Source: JAKBCQ01 sp021807585
GTDB lineage: Bacteria; Planctomycetota; Planctomycetia; Isosphaerales; Isosphaeraceae
Assembly: GCA_027325115.1 (NCBI GenBank)
Contig: DAHWFG010000234.1
Span: forward strand, 1 to 28,482
DNA length: 28,482 bases
Direction of reading: 5' to 3'
Of this stretch, positions 1 to 9,232 are shown one piece after another. Position 1 is the first letter of the stretch; each line of letters starts with the position of its first letter. The notes under the pieces are model-generated. The model saw only the letters and a program-made list of their open reading frames with translations. It searched no databases and had not been told where the DNA came from. A program made the position numbers and the translations under genes.

Positions 1-129
1 TGGCTTCTGGTGATCTGGTCGATCGTGGGGGCGATTTTTTGGGAGATTTTTGAGCCTCGGCGAGAACTCGCGGGCTTAACGACCTTTCGCGATCTCGCGA
101 TCGCGATCGGTTCGCACGCCCTGGATTGA
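1..129 (+). CDS. Possible C-terminal end of a membrane protein (partial)
   Basis: Frame 1 is open from the window edge to a TGA at 127-129 and encodes 42 residues. The first part is strongly hydrophobic (LLVIWSIVGAIFWEIF), like a last transmembrane helix, followed by an arginine-rich stretch and a short tail. The other two plus frames hit stops within about 51 bases. The frame overlaps the 3' end of the convergent glycosyltransferase by 54 bases, which is long for a convergent overlap and is the main reason for doubt. No family can be assigned from so little sequence. Confidence 0.4.
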   Translation, partial: WLLVIWSIVGAIFWEIFEPRRELAGLTTFRDLAIAIGSHALD

Positions 130-1812
130 GTCCGCGAGATCGCCGCCGGTACGACCGGGCTCAAATAGCCAAACACGTAGACGTTCCAGAACCATCCGAG
201 AAGGATCGGCGTCGAAAACGAGACGTCCCGGACCGTAACGACGCTCGAGCGTGCGAAAAGTCTGTTCCGATCGAATGAATCCGAGCCGCGTGTGACCGAG
301 AGCCGGTTCGAGTTCGGGAATCGAGTCGTCGCGTCGAAGAGAATACGCGTCGTTATGTTCAGAGACAAACCAAATCCTCCGCCTTTCGGCGTAAGCTCGG
401 TCGATCTCGGAAACAAATCGATCGAATTCAGGAGGGTCGATCAACCGCGCGATCGCATCGTCGTAAGGAAACGCGGGAACGCGGCGAAAATCCGGATAAT
501 CGATCAAGTAATTAAGTGGAAACTTATAATAAATAAACGAAGACATCACCCATCTCGGATGAATTAAGACGCGATCTCCCGCTCCGGATCGAGCCGAGAC
601 GAAAGCCGCGGCGTCGCGCGAATTTGAGCCGATGACGCTACCTGAAATCAGATAATCGTTAAATGTCATATAAAGTAGAATAATAAGTAAAGTAGAATAT
701 GCGATCGGTTTGGAAGATACGACCTCCAGACGATTCGCGGCGAGCGCGATTCCGATCGCGATCAAGGGCGCGATCGTCGTAAAGCAATGAATCGGCGCGA
801 GATTCGTTCGACCCGAGAGAGCGAACGCCGCGAACACGGCGATCATCGGAACTCCGCATACGAGCGAAACCGCGAGCGATCGCGCGTGATCCTCATTATT
901 CGTTCGATCGCGTCGAGCCGTTCGACTCGCAAACAAGCCGAGAAAAACAGATATCATAACAATCAAAGAAACGATCGATCCGCCGATCGGCGTCGCCTCG
1001 ACTCCCGCGATTTGAAGTGAGCGAATGAAAATCAACTTGGAATCAATGGTTATTCCGGAGTAGCCCGCCTTGCGAGCCTGCCCCAAAAACGCCCCGAACC
1101 ACGGCAGATATCCGGCCGATAACGCGACTTGAGAGATAATTAATGCAAAGACGCGCTTTCGCGTCGATTCCGCACGGTAGGGTCGAAATAAAACGAACCA
1201 AGCCGAAACGACCCCCCATTCGCCGGCTAATACCAACCAGCTCCAATTGTGAGTGAAAAGCAGGAGCAAGGTCGAAACGACATACGCGATCCAATCGCGA
1301 AATCTCATTTCGGTTAAACTTATCCATAAATAATAAATTGAAAGAGTGCAAAGCAACGGAAGTAATGAGTAAGGCCGAACCTTTGTTGAGTATTGAAACA
1401 AAAGTGGAGCGACCGTCGAAAGCGCGCACGCGATCAGGCCGACGCGTTCGGAAAACATCCGCATAGAAACACGATAGACGACGGGTATCAAAATCGTTCC
1501 CAGCACGACCGAAAGCGATACCGCGGATCGTTCGGTGTCGCCGAATACGCCGAGCCATTGACGTAATAACCAATAATAAAACGGCGGATGAGATTCATGA
1601 TGGCGCAAAAACGACGCCACGCTCGACCACGTCGGCATCCGAACGATCCAGATCGCCTGCGCCTCGTCGCAAAAGAGCCCCCCCCGAGACGCCGCGGCGA
1701 TTCGAGCGACGCCGCCCGCGACCGTCAAAAAAAAGACCGCGAAAACGCTCGGCCTGATTGCGAGACGAATCGACTGAGACATGCGACGACTTGAATCGAA
1801 TACTTTTATCAT
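76..1812 (-). CDS. GT39-type (PMT/ArnT-like) membrane glycosyltransferase
   Basis: This 578-residue protein is predicted to transfer a sugar from a polyprenyl-phosphate donor to an acceptor on the outer face of the cytoplasmic membrane. After a first hydrophobic helix (about residues 22-40) comes the first outer loop with the acidic pair D49-E50 in FCDEAQAIW, the place of the catalytic Asp in GT-C fold enzymes. A HESHPPFYY stretch (about residues 72-80) then leads into the next helix, as is usual for GT39 proteins. About ten further hydrophobic segments follow, and the C-terminal 170 residues are a soluble, charged domain. The ATG at 1812 lacks a Shine-Dalgarno; an in-frame ATG at 1782 is an alternative, also without one. 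The gene stands alone, downstream of the terminator of the neighbouring operon. The acceptor is unknown. Confidence 0.87.
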   Translation of the reverse strand: MIKVFDSSRRMSQSIRLAIRPSVFAVFFLTVAGGVARIAAASRGGLFCDEAQAIWIVRMPTWSSVASFLRHHESHPPFYYWLLRQWLGVFGDTERSAVSLSVVLGTILIPVVYRVSMRMFSERVGLIACALSTVAPLLFQYSTKVRPYSLLPLLCTLSIYYLWISLTEMRFRDWIAYVVSTLLLLFTHNWSWLVLAGEWGVVSAWFVLFRPYRAESTRKRVFALIISQVALSAGYLPWFGAFLGQARKAGYSGITIDSKLIFIRSLQIAGVEATPIGGSIVSLIVMISVFLGLFASRTARRDRTNNEDHARSLAVSLVCGVPMIAVFAAFALSGRTNLAPIHCFTTIAPLIAIGIALAANRLEVVSSKPIAYSTLLIILLYMTFNDYLISGSVIGSNSRDAAAFVSARSGAGDRVLIHPRWVMSSFIYYKFPLNYLIDYPDFRRVPAFPYDDAIARLIDPPEFDRFVSEIDRAYAERRRIWFVSEHNDAYSLRRDDSIPELEPALGHTRLGFIRSEQTFRTLERRYGPGRLVFDADPSRMVLERLRVWLFEPGRTGGDLADSIQGVRTDRDREIAKGR

Positions 1813-2001
1813 GCTAATATATTCATAATAAATAAACCTCTACGGTTTATCGACTCGACGATTCACAATCGCATCAAGGCGCGAACCGAATCCGCTCCGA
1901 GTTCAGTTTAGAACACGGATCGGACCGTTCGGAGGAATCGACGACGGCGATTCGCGATTTCTAAGCGGAGCCGATCCGTCATATGTGGAATAACAAGATA
2001 T

Positions 2002-2039
2002 CACAAAACAAAAAGCGGGCGCCGATCGCCGACGCCCGC
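2002..2039 (-). terminator. Intrinsic terminator of the MoxR-VWA operon
   Basis: Read on the minus strand, a perfect 7-bp stem GCGGGCG/CGCCCGC (2033-2039 with 2015-2021) with an 11-nt loop is followed at once by TTTTTGTTTT. It lies about 50 bases past the stop codon of the coiled-coil gene, which is what is expected for the end of this operon. Confidence 0.88.
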
Positions 2040-2090
2040 CTTACAAATTAACGCTTCGCTATCTAAGAATCGAACTCTCGCGCGTTCGTG

Positions 2091-3599
2091 TTACTTCGAT
2101 CCGCCGTCTTTGCCCGGCGCGTCGATCAGATCTTGTTCGGCGTTTGAAGGACGAATCAGCTCGAAATAACGCCGGATCGTCTGGCGATGTCCCAGCGGAA
2201 TCGCCTCGCCGTCGAGAACCGATTCGCTCATCTTGCGATATTTCTGATAAGCTTCTTTGTATTTCGCCGATGCGACCTCGCGACCCTCGGGAGAGTGCGT
2301 CGTCTCAGTTTCTGACGGCCCCTCCCCCATCTTGCCCGTGATGTCTTTGCGGTCGCGCTTCGCTCCCAGATCGCGCTTCTCGCCGTAAAGATCGCCGTTC
2401 GTTCTCATGCCGAACGACGAGCTTGGAGACGTCGATTTGGGCCCCTTCCCCTTCGCCAGGCTGTTCTTATTGCAGTTCCCTTTGCATTCGGAAAGTTTAT
2501 CGCACTGAAGGCAAAGCGCGTTGAACATCGCCTTCTTGCGCGATTGGCTTCGACAAATGCCGGCGATTTTACCACCTGCCGATTTGGTTTTGTTCGCGTC
2601 TTGATCTTCGATGCCGTCGCCCAAGGTCTCGGTCGCCTCGCCGAGCCGTCCCTGGCCTTCGTCTTTCATCTTTTTGGCAAGCTTTTTGAGCTTCTCTTTC
2701 ACCGACTTCGCAGCCTTGCGGTCGATCTCTTTGGGATCGATCTTCTCGAGCTTCTCGGCGGCCTGATCATGATTACCGCTTTGCAGAGCCTCCGAAGCCT
2801 CCTGGAGAGCCTCCGACGCGCTCATCGCCTCTCCCAGCGCCTGGAGGTGAGCGTCGACGAGAGCGGGATTGTATTGCGCCTGCTGCGCGATCAAACTCGC
2901 CTGCATCTCCGAAAGCTTGGCCAGAGCCTCTTTCACGTCGACCCCGGGTTGCTTCAGCTCCTCAACCTTTTGCTTCAGCTCTTTCAGCGTTTTTTCTAGT
3001 TCCTTGTCTTTTTGTTGTTGAGCGAGTTCATCGAGCGACTTGAGATCTTCTTCAAGCTTTTGCGCCTCGGCGACGATCTGTGCGAGCGGTTCGGCGGGTT
3101 TGGCGTCGGCGGTCGTCGCCCGCGGCGGCCAGGCCAACAGCACCAGAGCCAGCAAAAATCCGCCGCACGCGTAGGGAGCGATCGCCGGAACGCGGATCGG
3201 CACGACGCGTCTGGGATCGACCGCATCGAGATGTCGCTCGGCGTCGTCAATTTGAAGCGCGTGCATCGCCGAGATGATCGGCCTGGCGAGGAATTCGAGC
3301 GAAGTCGCGGCGCGGTCTTTGAGAGCGTAGTGTTCGTCGACGGCCAGAGCCGCGTCGTGCCACGACGGACGACCGACGATCCGGATCGCCGCGACGAAGA
3401 CCCCCGCGATCGGACCTCCCGCCAGGAGAGCGATCGCCCACGCCGGGCCGATCGACCCCGCGCCGATCAATCGCGCGATCCCCAAACCGACCGCGATCAC
3501 CGATCCGATCGTCAGCCCCGCGATCGCGTATCGCAGCGCCAGAGAGGTGAACTGGCGGCCGCGAACCGGTCCCAACTCGTCATGGATCCGACTTGGCAT
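2091..3599 (-). CDS. Coiled-coil membrane protein with cysteine cluster, last gene of MoxR operon
   Basis: The 502-residue product has two hydrophobic segments near the N-terminus (about 22-72) and a third at about 140-158. A long Lys/Glu/Gln-rich coiled-coil region follows (about 165-320), then a low-complexity linker and a conserved-looking tail ending in a HRQTIRRYFELIRP block. Between coiled coil and tail sit five cysteines, C349, C363, C366, C372 and C376 (C-x2-C-x5-C-x3-C for the last four), which could bind metal or form disulfides. I know no functional name for it; similar proteins occur beside BatA/VWA genes in planctomycetes, as far as I recall. It follows the VWA gene by about 125 bases and precedes the operon terminator. 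A structural or scaffold role for the VWA complex is inference. Confidence 0.8.
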   Translation of the reverse strand: MPSRIHDELGPVRGRQFTSLALRYAIAGLTIGSVIAVGLGIARLIGAGSIGPAWAIALLAGGPIAGVFVAAIRIVGRPSWHDAALAVDEHYALKDRAATSLEFLARPIISAMHALQIDDAERHLDAVDPRRVVPIRVPAIAPYACGGFLLALVLLAWPPRATTADAKPAEPLAQIVAEAQKLEEDLKSLDELAQQQKDKELEKTLKELKQKVEELKQPGVDVKEALAKLSEMQASLIAQQAQYNPALVDAHLQALGEAMSASEALQEASEALQSGNHDQAAEKLEKIDPKEIDRKAAKSVKEKLKKLAKKMKDEGQGRLGEATETLGDGIEDQDANKTKSAGGKIAGICRSQSRKKAMFNALCLQCDKLSECKGNCNKNSLAKGKGPKSTSPSSSFGMRTNGDLYGEKRDLGAKRDRKDITGKMGEGPSETETTHSPEGREVASAKYKEAYQKYRKMSESVLDGEAIPLGHRQTIRRYFELIRPSNAEQDLIDAPGKDGGSK

Positions 3600-3725
3600 G
3601 AGTCCGTCCTCACAGCTTGAAGAAAGCCCGAACGCGTAAAATCACCCGATCCGACCGATGATTCGATTTCGCCGTTCCGCGTTCCCTCGGAATCGAGCGA
3701 ACGAATTCCGAGTACGAGTGTACGA

Positions 3726-6341
3726 TCAGCTCACCCTCATGGGAAGCGAATTCCTGGAAAATCGTTTCGCCCCGCCAAAAACGAGTGAAAAATCGATCCG
3801 CCGCAGAGCCACGTCGAGCACGAACAAGAGCGCCGCGACGGTCGCGAGATATGGCCAAAGCGGAATCGCCCGCGAAACCGTGGCGTCGGTCGGATCAAAA
3901 ACCGTCTCGGGGTTGGGATTGAAAACTCCTCCCGACAACCGAGCGATCGATTGAAGCGCGTCTTGATTCGCCGCGCGAATTCGGAGTTCGTCGGGATAGC
4001 CGACCGCGATTCCGCGCGATTGTCTGGCGACGACCGCGCCGCCGCGCTTGACGGTCAATTCCAGATGATACGATCCCGCGCGGGTCGTGTCGAATTCGGC
4101 CAGGTAGCGTCCGGGAGCGGTTTGAACGGGCTCGATCTTCGTTTCTCCCAGTTGGGGATCGATCACCGTCAGCTCGGTTTGAGCGTCGTTGAGGAAGCGT
4201 CCCGAGGGCTCGATCGCGTCGAGCGCCATCGTCGCCCTGCGATCCCGCCGATTTACCTGAACGACCGTTCCCTTGGCGTCTCCTTTGCGCATCGAATGCC
4301 GCGCGATCTGGGCCCAAAATTTGCCGAATTCGGGCCAGTTCACCCATTCGGCGGCCCACCTGTTTTTGGCGTCGGACGTGAACGCGACGGTGAACCCCAG
4401 GCCGTAGCGCCACCACGCGAGCAGCGGATCGCCGTTTTCGGTCGCGAGGATCACCTCGGCGGTCGCCTTGGGACGAGTGATCACATAACCAAGCAAAAAC
4501 GGAGCTGATTCGAGATCGATTCCCGAAAGAGCCTGCGTCGGACGGATCACCTGGGGAGTGAAGGGTTGTTCATTGATCGCCGATTTGCTCGCGGTGACGG
4601 TTTCTTTGGCGAAGATTTGTGGAACCGACCCGGGATCGGTCGCCTCGTAGAATCGGCCCGAGCCGATCCGCGCGATCTCCTCGAGCAAATTGCGGTCGGC
4701 GTCGTCTCCCACGCCGACGGTCGTCACGGTGATCCGATCCTGCGCCATCGATTGTGTGATTCCCTCGAAATCTCCCGGCGCGGAGATGCCGTCGGTCAAG
4801 ATAATAACATGTTTAAGCTTCGCAACCGTCCCCCGCAACGCCTGATACGCCTCGTCCATCGCGGGATACATCACGGTTCCGCCGCCGGCGTCGATCGTCG
4901 CCACGCGGTCGAGCACGAACGCCTTATCCGAACACGGATGAATCTCCGACACCCAGTACGATTCCCCCTCGAACGCGATCACCCCCACCTTATCGTTGGG
5001 TCCGAGCAGTTCGACCGCGGCCCGCGCCGCCTCCTTCGCCATCTCGATCTTCTCCCCCCCCATCGATCCCGATTTATCGATGATCAACACCATCGCCAGG
5101 CTCGGCTTCTCCTTCTCTTTCTCAAAATCGCTCCGCACCGGCAAAATCTCCTCGACGACCGTCTTGTAATAACCGCCGAGCCCGAACGATTGATCGCCGC
5201 CGAGCATCATCAACCCCCCGCCAAGATCTTGAACATACGTTCGCGCAATTTCCATCTGACGCGAAGTGAGCGCCGTCGCGGGGACGTTCGAAAGGACGAG
5301 GAGTTCGTAATTTTGCAGGTCGGAAAGATCGTCGGGAGCGCCTTGAGGGGGACGAACGTCGACTTTCACGTCTTGTTCCTCGAGCGCCCACGCGAGCCTC
5401 TCGGCGCTTTTGGGGTCGCTTTCGATCACGAGCACGCGCGGCTTGCCGTCGGTGAAGACGAGCCCCGAATCGGCGTTGTTGTCTAAAAGCGTATCTTTAA
5501 ATCCTTTGATCCGAGCGGTGTAGGTCGCCAGCCGTTCGTCGTCGACCTGTTGATTGAAACGAAAGCGATTTTCACCTTTCTTAATCTTTTTACGCTCCGA
5601 TACGACTTTGATCGGTCCGCGATAAACCTCGATCTCGCCTTCATCATCATGATTGGAATCGATCACAACCTCGACGCGGAACGGCTCTCCCTGGCGAACC
5701 TGCGCGGGAACTTCGACCGCCGAAACCTGAGCCTCGGGATCTTTTCTAGGCTCGACCGCGACGGTCGAGATCGGCGCTCCGGCGCGGAGCGAAGCCTTGA
5801 TCGCGTCTCCCGAGGTCGCGTTCCCGTCGCTCAAAACCACGATCTTGGGAACGTAAAACGGCGGGCACGAGGCCTTCGCAACCTCGATCGCCGCGGCGAT
5901 GTCGGTTCCCTTCTCGTCGAGAGGTTCGGTCGGTTTGGAGTCGGGTCCGCCGCCGCGGGGGCGATCGGGTACGAGAGCCCCGGGACGCGCCGCGAACGGC
6001 AACACCGCGTACCGATTCCGTCCCGCGGATCGCTTGGCGCGCTCGATAAACGCATCCTCCGCCTTCCGCGAATCGTCCCCCACACTCAAACTTCGATCGA
6101 CCGCGAACACCACATAACGCTCGGCGGTCGGTTTAAGCAACGTCAAACCCGCCAAACACAAAACAAGCAGCGTTAAAATCGAAGATCTGCCGATCAGTGA
6201 AACGATCCGCTGCCGGCGCGGTAAATCGCACAGGCTTTTAATAAAATAATAAACAAGTATAGGAATCAATAAAAGACCGAACAGCCACGCCGGCCGCGCG
6301 AGTTCGAGTCCAAAAGCGAAAATATTCGCGTAGTCGTTCAT
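3726..6341 (-). CDS. Large membrane protein with two VWA domains and a GATase-like domain
   Basis: From the ATG at 6341 the protein has 871 residues. Two transmembrane helices (about 17-37 and 53-70) are followed by a first VWA domain with D82-R-S84-L-S86 of a MIDAS metal site. A class I glutamine-amidotransferase-like Rossmann segment (about 300-402, containing GGGLMMLGGDQSFGLGGY) comes next; I see no catalytic Cys in the expected place. A second, canonical VWA domain (about 415-577) has D422-K-S424-G-S426, the MIDAS Thr in GGGT and LTDG. A C-terminal helix lies at about 826-846. The frame extends upstream to a TTG at 6350, but the ATG sits one base after the stop of the preceding gene and has a GGTGGA-like site, suggesting coupling. 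It probably works with the MoxR ATPase encoded upstream as a membrane-anchored, metal-dependent adhesion/assembly factor. Confidence 0.9.
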   Translation of the reverse strand: MNDYANIFAFGLELARPAWLFGLLLIPILVYYFIKSLCDLPRRQRIVSLIGRSSILTLLVLCLAGLTLLKPTAERYVVFAVDRSLSVGDDSRKAEDAFIERAKRSAGRNRYAVLPFAARPGALVPDRPRGGGPDSKPTEPLDEKGTDIAAAIEVAKASCPPFYVPKIVVLSDGNATSGDAIKASLRAGAPISTVAVEPRKDPEAQVSAVEVPAQVRQGEPFRVEVVIDSNHDDEGEIEVYRGPIKVVSERKKIKKGENRFRFNQQVDDERLATYTARIKGFKDTLLDNNADSGLVFTDGKPRVLVIESDPKSAERLAWALEEQDVKVDVRPPQGAPDDLSDLQNYELLVLSNVPATALTSRQMEIARTYVQDLGGGLMMLGGDQSFGLGGYYKTVVEEILPVRSDFEKEKEKPSLAMVLIIDKSGSMGGEKIEMAKEAARAAVELLGPNDKVGVIAFEGESYWVSEIHPCSDKAFVLDRVATIDAGGGTVMYPAMDEAYQALRGTVAKLKHVIILTDGISAPGDFEGITQSMAQDRITVTTVGVGDDADRNLLEEIARIGSGRFYEATDPGSVPQIFAKETVTASKSAINEQPFTPQVIRPTQALSGIDLESAPFLLGYVITRPKATAEVILATENGDPLLAWWRYGLGFTVAFTSDAKNRWAAEWVNWPEFGKFWAQIARHSMRKGDAKGTVVQVNRRDRRATMALDAIEPSGRFLNDAQTELTVIDPQLGETKIEPVQTAPGRYLAEFDTTRAGSYHLELTVKRGGAVVARQSRGIAVGYPDELRIRAANQDALQSIARLSGGVFNPNPETVFDPTDATVSRAIPLWPYLATVAALLFVLDVALRRIDFSLVFGGAKRFSRNSLPMRVS

Positions 6342-6342
6342 A

Positions 6343-8226
6343 TCAGTCAATCCACCTTCTTTGATAGAGGAACCACTCCCACGCGGTTAAAATCCAGGCG
6401 GTCGCGATCAGGTAATACCAGACGGGTCGGCCGCCGAAGCCCCGTGCGATGTCGACGCGGCGGGTCGACCAATCCGCGACGGGGCGAAGATCGGTCTCGC
6501 GGCGATCGGCGAGATTGCACGCGACCTGCGCGACGGGCGCCGGTCGAGTCTCGCTTCTTTTCATACGATCTTCGTCGTCGCGCTTCTTTTCGACGCTCCA
6601 GATTCCGCGACGATCGAGCGGGCCGATCGTGATCTTTCCGGTCGACGCGGGGGGAAGATCGCGGGTCGCGCCGTCGGGCGTGCGCGCGACGAACGAAATC
6701 GGCTCATTCGCTTTGATGTCGGGAATCGACACGTCGGCGACCGACCCCGCCGGGATCGACTCTTTCAATTCCCCCTTCTCTCCCGCGAAATACGCGCTCG
6801 CGTTCGTCATCAAAATCGGAAACGCGGTTTGCAACGGTAAATCGCTTTTATCAAGATTCACCGTGATCACCAGAACGTCCCCCTCGGGACGTCGAATGAG
6901 CGCGTACAACGGATCCCCCGTCGTCGACTGCGCGAGCGAGACGAATTGTCCCTTGATCGAAAGCTTTCGCGCCTCGGGCATCATCACGTTATCAAGCCTT
7001 ACATGAGCCATAAGGGGCGAATCTTTGTCCTGTTTGGCGACGATCGGCGCGGCGATCGCCTCGCCTCGATCCCACAGATCGGTCGATCGATCGGGTTCGA
7101 TCACGATCACCCGACCCTTCGGAATCACCGCCGGCACGGCGCGATGAAACGCCGGAATCGCCCCCGGTTCGGTCGCTTTCGCGATCTCTTGGACGACCGT
7201 CAATTTGACGAGCGGGATCGCCTCGAAAACCTTCTCCAAAAACAAATTGCCGGCAGTTGATAAAATAACGCGTTGATATTCACGTTTGGGGAGGATCGCC
7301 CACGCCGAATCGTCGGCTTCAAGTGCGTCGGGCTTGTCGAAAAACGCCTTGAGGATTCCCCCCTCGGCCGAGGTTTTCTCGAAAACTCGGGTCCATTTTT
7401 CGCCCGCCGCGAGCTTGAGCGGAACGACGTCGACGGGTTCGCCCGAAAGATCGATCTCGATCCTCCGTTCGACGCGTTCGTTCGACCCGTTCATCGCCTC
7501 GACGAGAATCTCGTAGCCGATCGGATCGACCAGACTCCTGCGCGCCTGGAACCGCGTGATCCCGACGTTCGTCGCCGCGCCTCCGACCGCGATCGCGGCG
7601 ATCGATTCGTCTTTGAGCATATCGGTTGAACCGGAAAATCCTCCATCCGATATGATGATGATGCGTTTATTATCATGATCGACGACGAGCCGCCGCGCGA
7701 GTTCGACCGCCTGGGGGACGGTCGTCGGGCCGTCGGCGGCGGGGATCTCTCGAACCGCGCTGCGGAGGGTTCGTTGATGATCGGTGAGCCCCGAATAAAC
7801 GCGCGGGGGATTGCCGGCGGCGATGATCGCGGCCTCGTCGCGGAATCGCATCGCGTCGATCAGCTTGATCGCCTCGTCCTTGGCGCGATCAAGCCGGGTC
7901 GGCTTGACGTCGGTCGCGTTCATGCTCGCCGATTGATCAATCACGATGACGATCCGCCGCGAGCGCCCGCTTTCCCACGAAAAAAAAGGCTCGCCGATCG
8001 CCAAGACCAACAGCGCCAGAAACGCGAGCTGAAGCAAAAGAGAGATCAAATGTCTCAATTTTTGCCATAACGACCGCGGCTTTTTTTCCTCGAAGATCTG
8101 ATTCCAGAACATGATCGTCGCGACGGGTTCGCGGCGCAGCCTGATCTTGAGGATGTAGAAGATCACGATCGGAATCGCGAGCGCGGCGAGCGCCAGGGCC
8201 GTCGGATAAGCGAGTTGAGGTATCAA
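6343..8226 (-). CDS. BatA-like VWA membrane protein
   Basis: This 627-residue protein starts with the BatA (aerotolerance regulator N-terminal) module: helix at about 8-27, the basic stretch RLRREPVATIMFW, and a second helix at about 60-78. A VWA domain follows with the MIDAS motif D97-Q-S99-A-S101 and a later ISDGG segment. A middle region resembles a GATase-like fold, and the last helix (about 604-620) returns to the membrane. The start is a TTG at 8226, supported by GGGAG nine bases upstream; no ATG or GTG near it fits the family's N-terminus. It lies between the DUF58 gene and the double-VWA gene, whose ATG follows this stop codon by one base. Expected role: inner-membrane VWA partner of the MoxR ATPase. 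Confidence 0.9.
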   Translation of the reverse strand: MIPQLAYPTALALAALAIPIVIFYILKIRLRREPVATIMFWNQIFEEKKPRSLWQKLRHLISLLLQLAFLALLVLAIGEPFFSWESGRSRRIVIVIDQSASMNATDVKPTRLDRAKDEAIKLIDAMRFRDEAAIIAAGNPPRVYSGLTDHQRTLRSAVREIPAADGPTTVPQAVELARRLVVDHDNKRIIIISDGGFSGSTDMLKDESIAAIAVGGAATNVGITRFQARRSLVDPIGYEILVEAMNGSNERVERRIEIDLSGEPVDVVPLKLAAGEKWTRVFEKTSAEGGILKAFFDKPDALEADDSAWAILPKREYQRVILSTAGNLFLEKVFEAIPLVKLTVVQEIAKATEPGAIPAFHRAVPAVIPKGRVIVIEPDRSTDLWDRGEAIAAPIVAKQDKDSPLMAHVRLDNVMMPEARKLSIKGQFVSLAQSTTGDPLYALIRRPEGDVLVITVNLDKSDLPLQTAFPILMTNASAYFAGEKGELKESIPAGSVADVSIPDIKANEPISFVARTPDGATRDLPPASTGKITIGPLDRRGIWSVEKKRDDEDRMKRSETRPAPVAQVACNLADRRETDLRPVADWSTRRVDIARGFGGRPVWYYLIATAWILTAWEWFLYQRRWID

Positions 8227-8296
8227 AACGTCGGTCTCCCGTTCAATGATGAATTTCGTCGCCTCACTCCGATTCCGCGGCGATCCCGTCTTATGT

Positions 8297-9178
8297 TTAC
8301 GAAGTTAAAGCCCCCGCGGAACGCATCATCTTCAGGATCAATTCGTCGAACGCGACGTCCGCGGTCGTCGTCGTATGACCGATCGCGCGCGATACGCAAT
8401 AACTTCGGATCGATTCTTGAAAATCTTTGTAGATCTGACGATATTGTTTCAAACTCCGTTCGGTGATCGTGACTTTGCGGACGGCCCCGGTTTCGACGTC
8501 GAAAAGTTCAAGATCGCCGAGGAATTTGGGCTCGGCCTCGGCGCGGTCGTAAATCTGGACGACGTGGGGTTCGTGGCGATGATGGCGGACGATGTCGACC
8601 CCTTTTTCAAATCCCGCGGGATCATATAAATCGCTGATAATGACGACTAAACCGCGCCGTTGCGAGCGATGGACGAAGCTCGCCGCGGATCGCGCCAGGT
8701 CGGTCGCCGCGGCGATCGGTTCGAGATTTTCAAGGAACTTAAGGAGCGAGAGGATTCTCCCTTTGCCGCGAGTGAGCGGAAAATCGGCGACGAGATCCCC
8801 CGCGACGCCGATCACCGCGACGCGATCGAGATTCGCGAGCGCGATGTATGCGAGCGCCGCGGCGACCCGCCGCGCCAAATCAAATTTGGCGGGCTCTCCC
8901 CGCGCCATGCTTCGCGAACAATCCAAAAGAATGTAAACGTGCAGATCCTCTTCTTCCTGAAAGCGTTTGATCAAGAGATCGTCGTGCCGCGCGTAGACGT
9001 TCCAATCGAGATGGCGGAAGTCGTCGCCGGGGGTGTAATCGCGGTGATCGGCGAATTCGATCCCCCCTCCGAGCTGTCGCGTGCGGCGTTGCGCCAGGAT
9101 CTGGCCGCGAAAGACCCTCCGCGAGACGATCGCCAGATATTCGAGCTTCTTGAGGAAGTCGGAATCGAACAGCGGCAT
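8297..9178 (-). CDS. DUF58 domain protein
   Basis: The product (293 residues from the ATG at 9178) is a typical DUF58 protein, always found near MoxR ATPases. The signature GGGIEFADHRDYTPGDDFRHLDW is split across about residues 37-59 (shown here as GGGIEFADHRDY and PGDDFRHLDW), followed by a VWA-like half with D86-C-S88-R-S90, a MIDAS-type metal site. The frame is open to an ATG at 9205, but the inner ATG is preceded by GAGG seven bases upstream and begins with the family-typical MPLFDSDFLKKLEYL, so I chose it. No transmembrane helix is visible. It is second in the operon, about 55 bases after moxR-type gene. It likely recruits or presents substrates to the ATPase; the exact substrate is unknown. 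Confidence 0.93.
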   Translation of the reverse strand: MPLFDSDFLKKLEYLAIVSRRVFRGQILAQRRTRQLGGGIEFADHRDYTPGDDFRHLDWNVYARHDDLLIKRFQEEEDLHVYILLDCSRSMARGEPAKFDLARRVAAALAYIALANLDRVAVIGVAGDLVADFPLTRGKGRILSLLKFLENLEPIAAATDLARSAASFVHRSQRRGLVVIISDLYDPAGFEKGVDIVRHHRHEPHVVQIYDRAEAEPKFLGDLELFDVETGAVRKVTITERSLKQYRQIYKDFQESIRSYCVSRAIGHTTTTADVAFDELILKMMRSAGALTS

Positions 9179-9232
9179 CGGCGAGCCTCGAAGTCGCGAA
9201 ATCATGAGGATTAAATATTAGCACGTAAATCA

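Noticed and set aside
4566..5486. Open frame of about 306 codons on the plus strand inside the double-VWA gene
   Set aside because: Antisense shadow: His/Arg/Asp-rich, no domain, and the minus strand carries two intact VWA domains.
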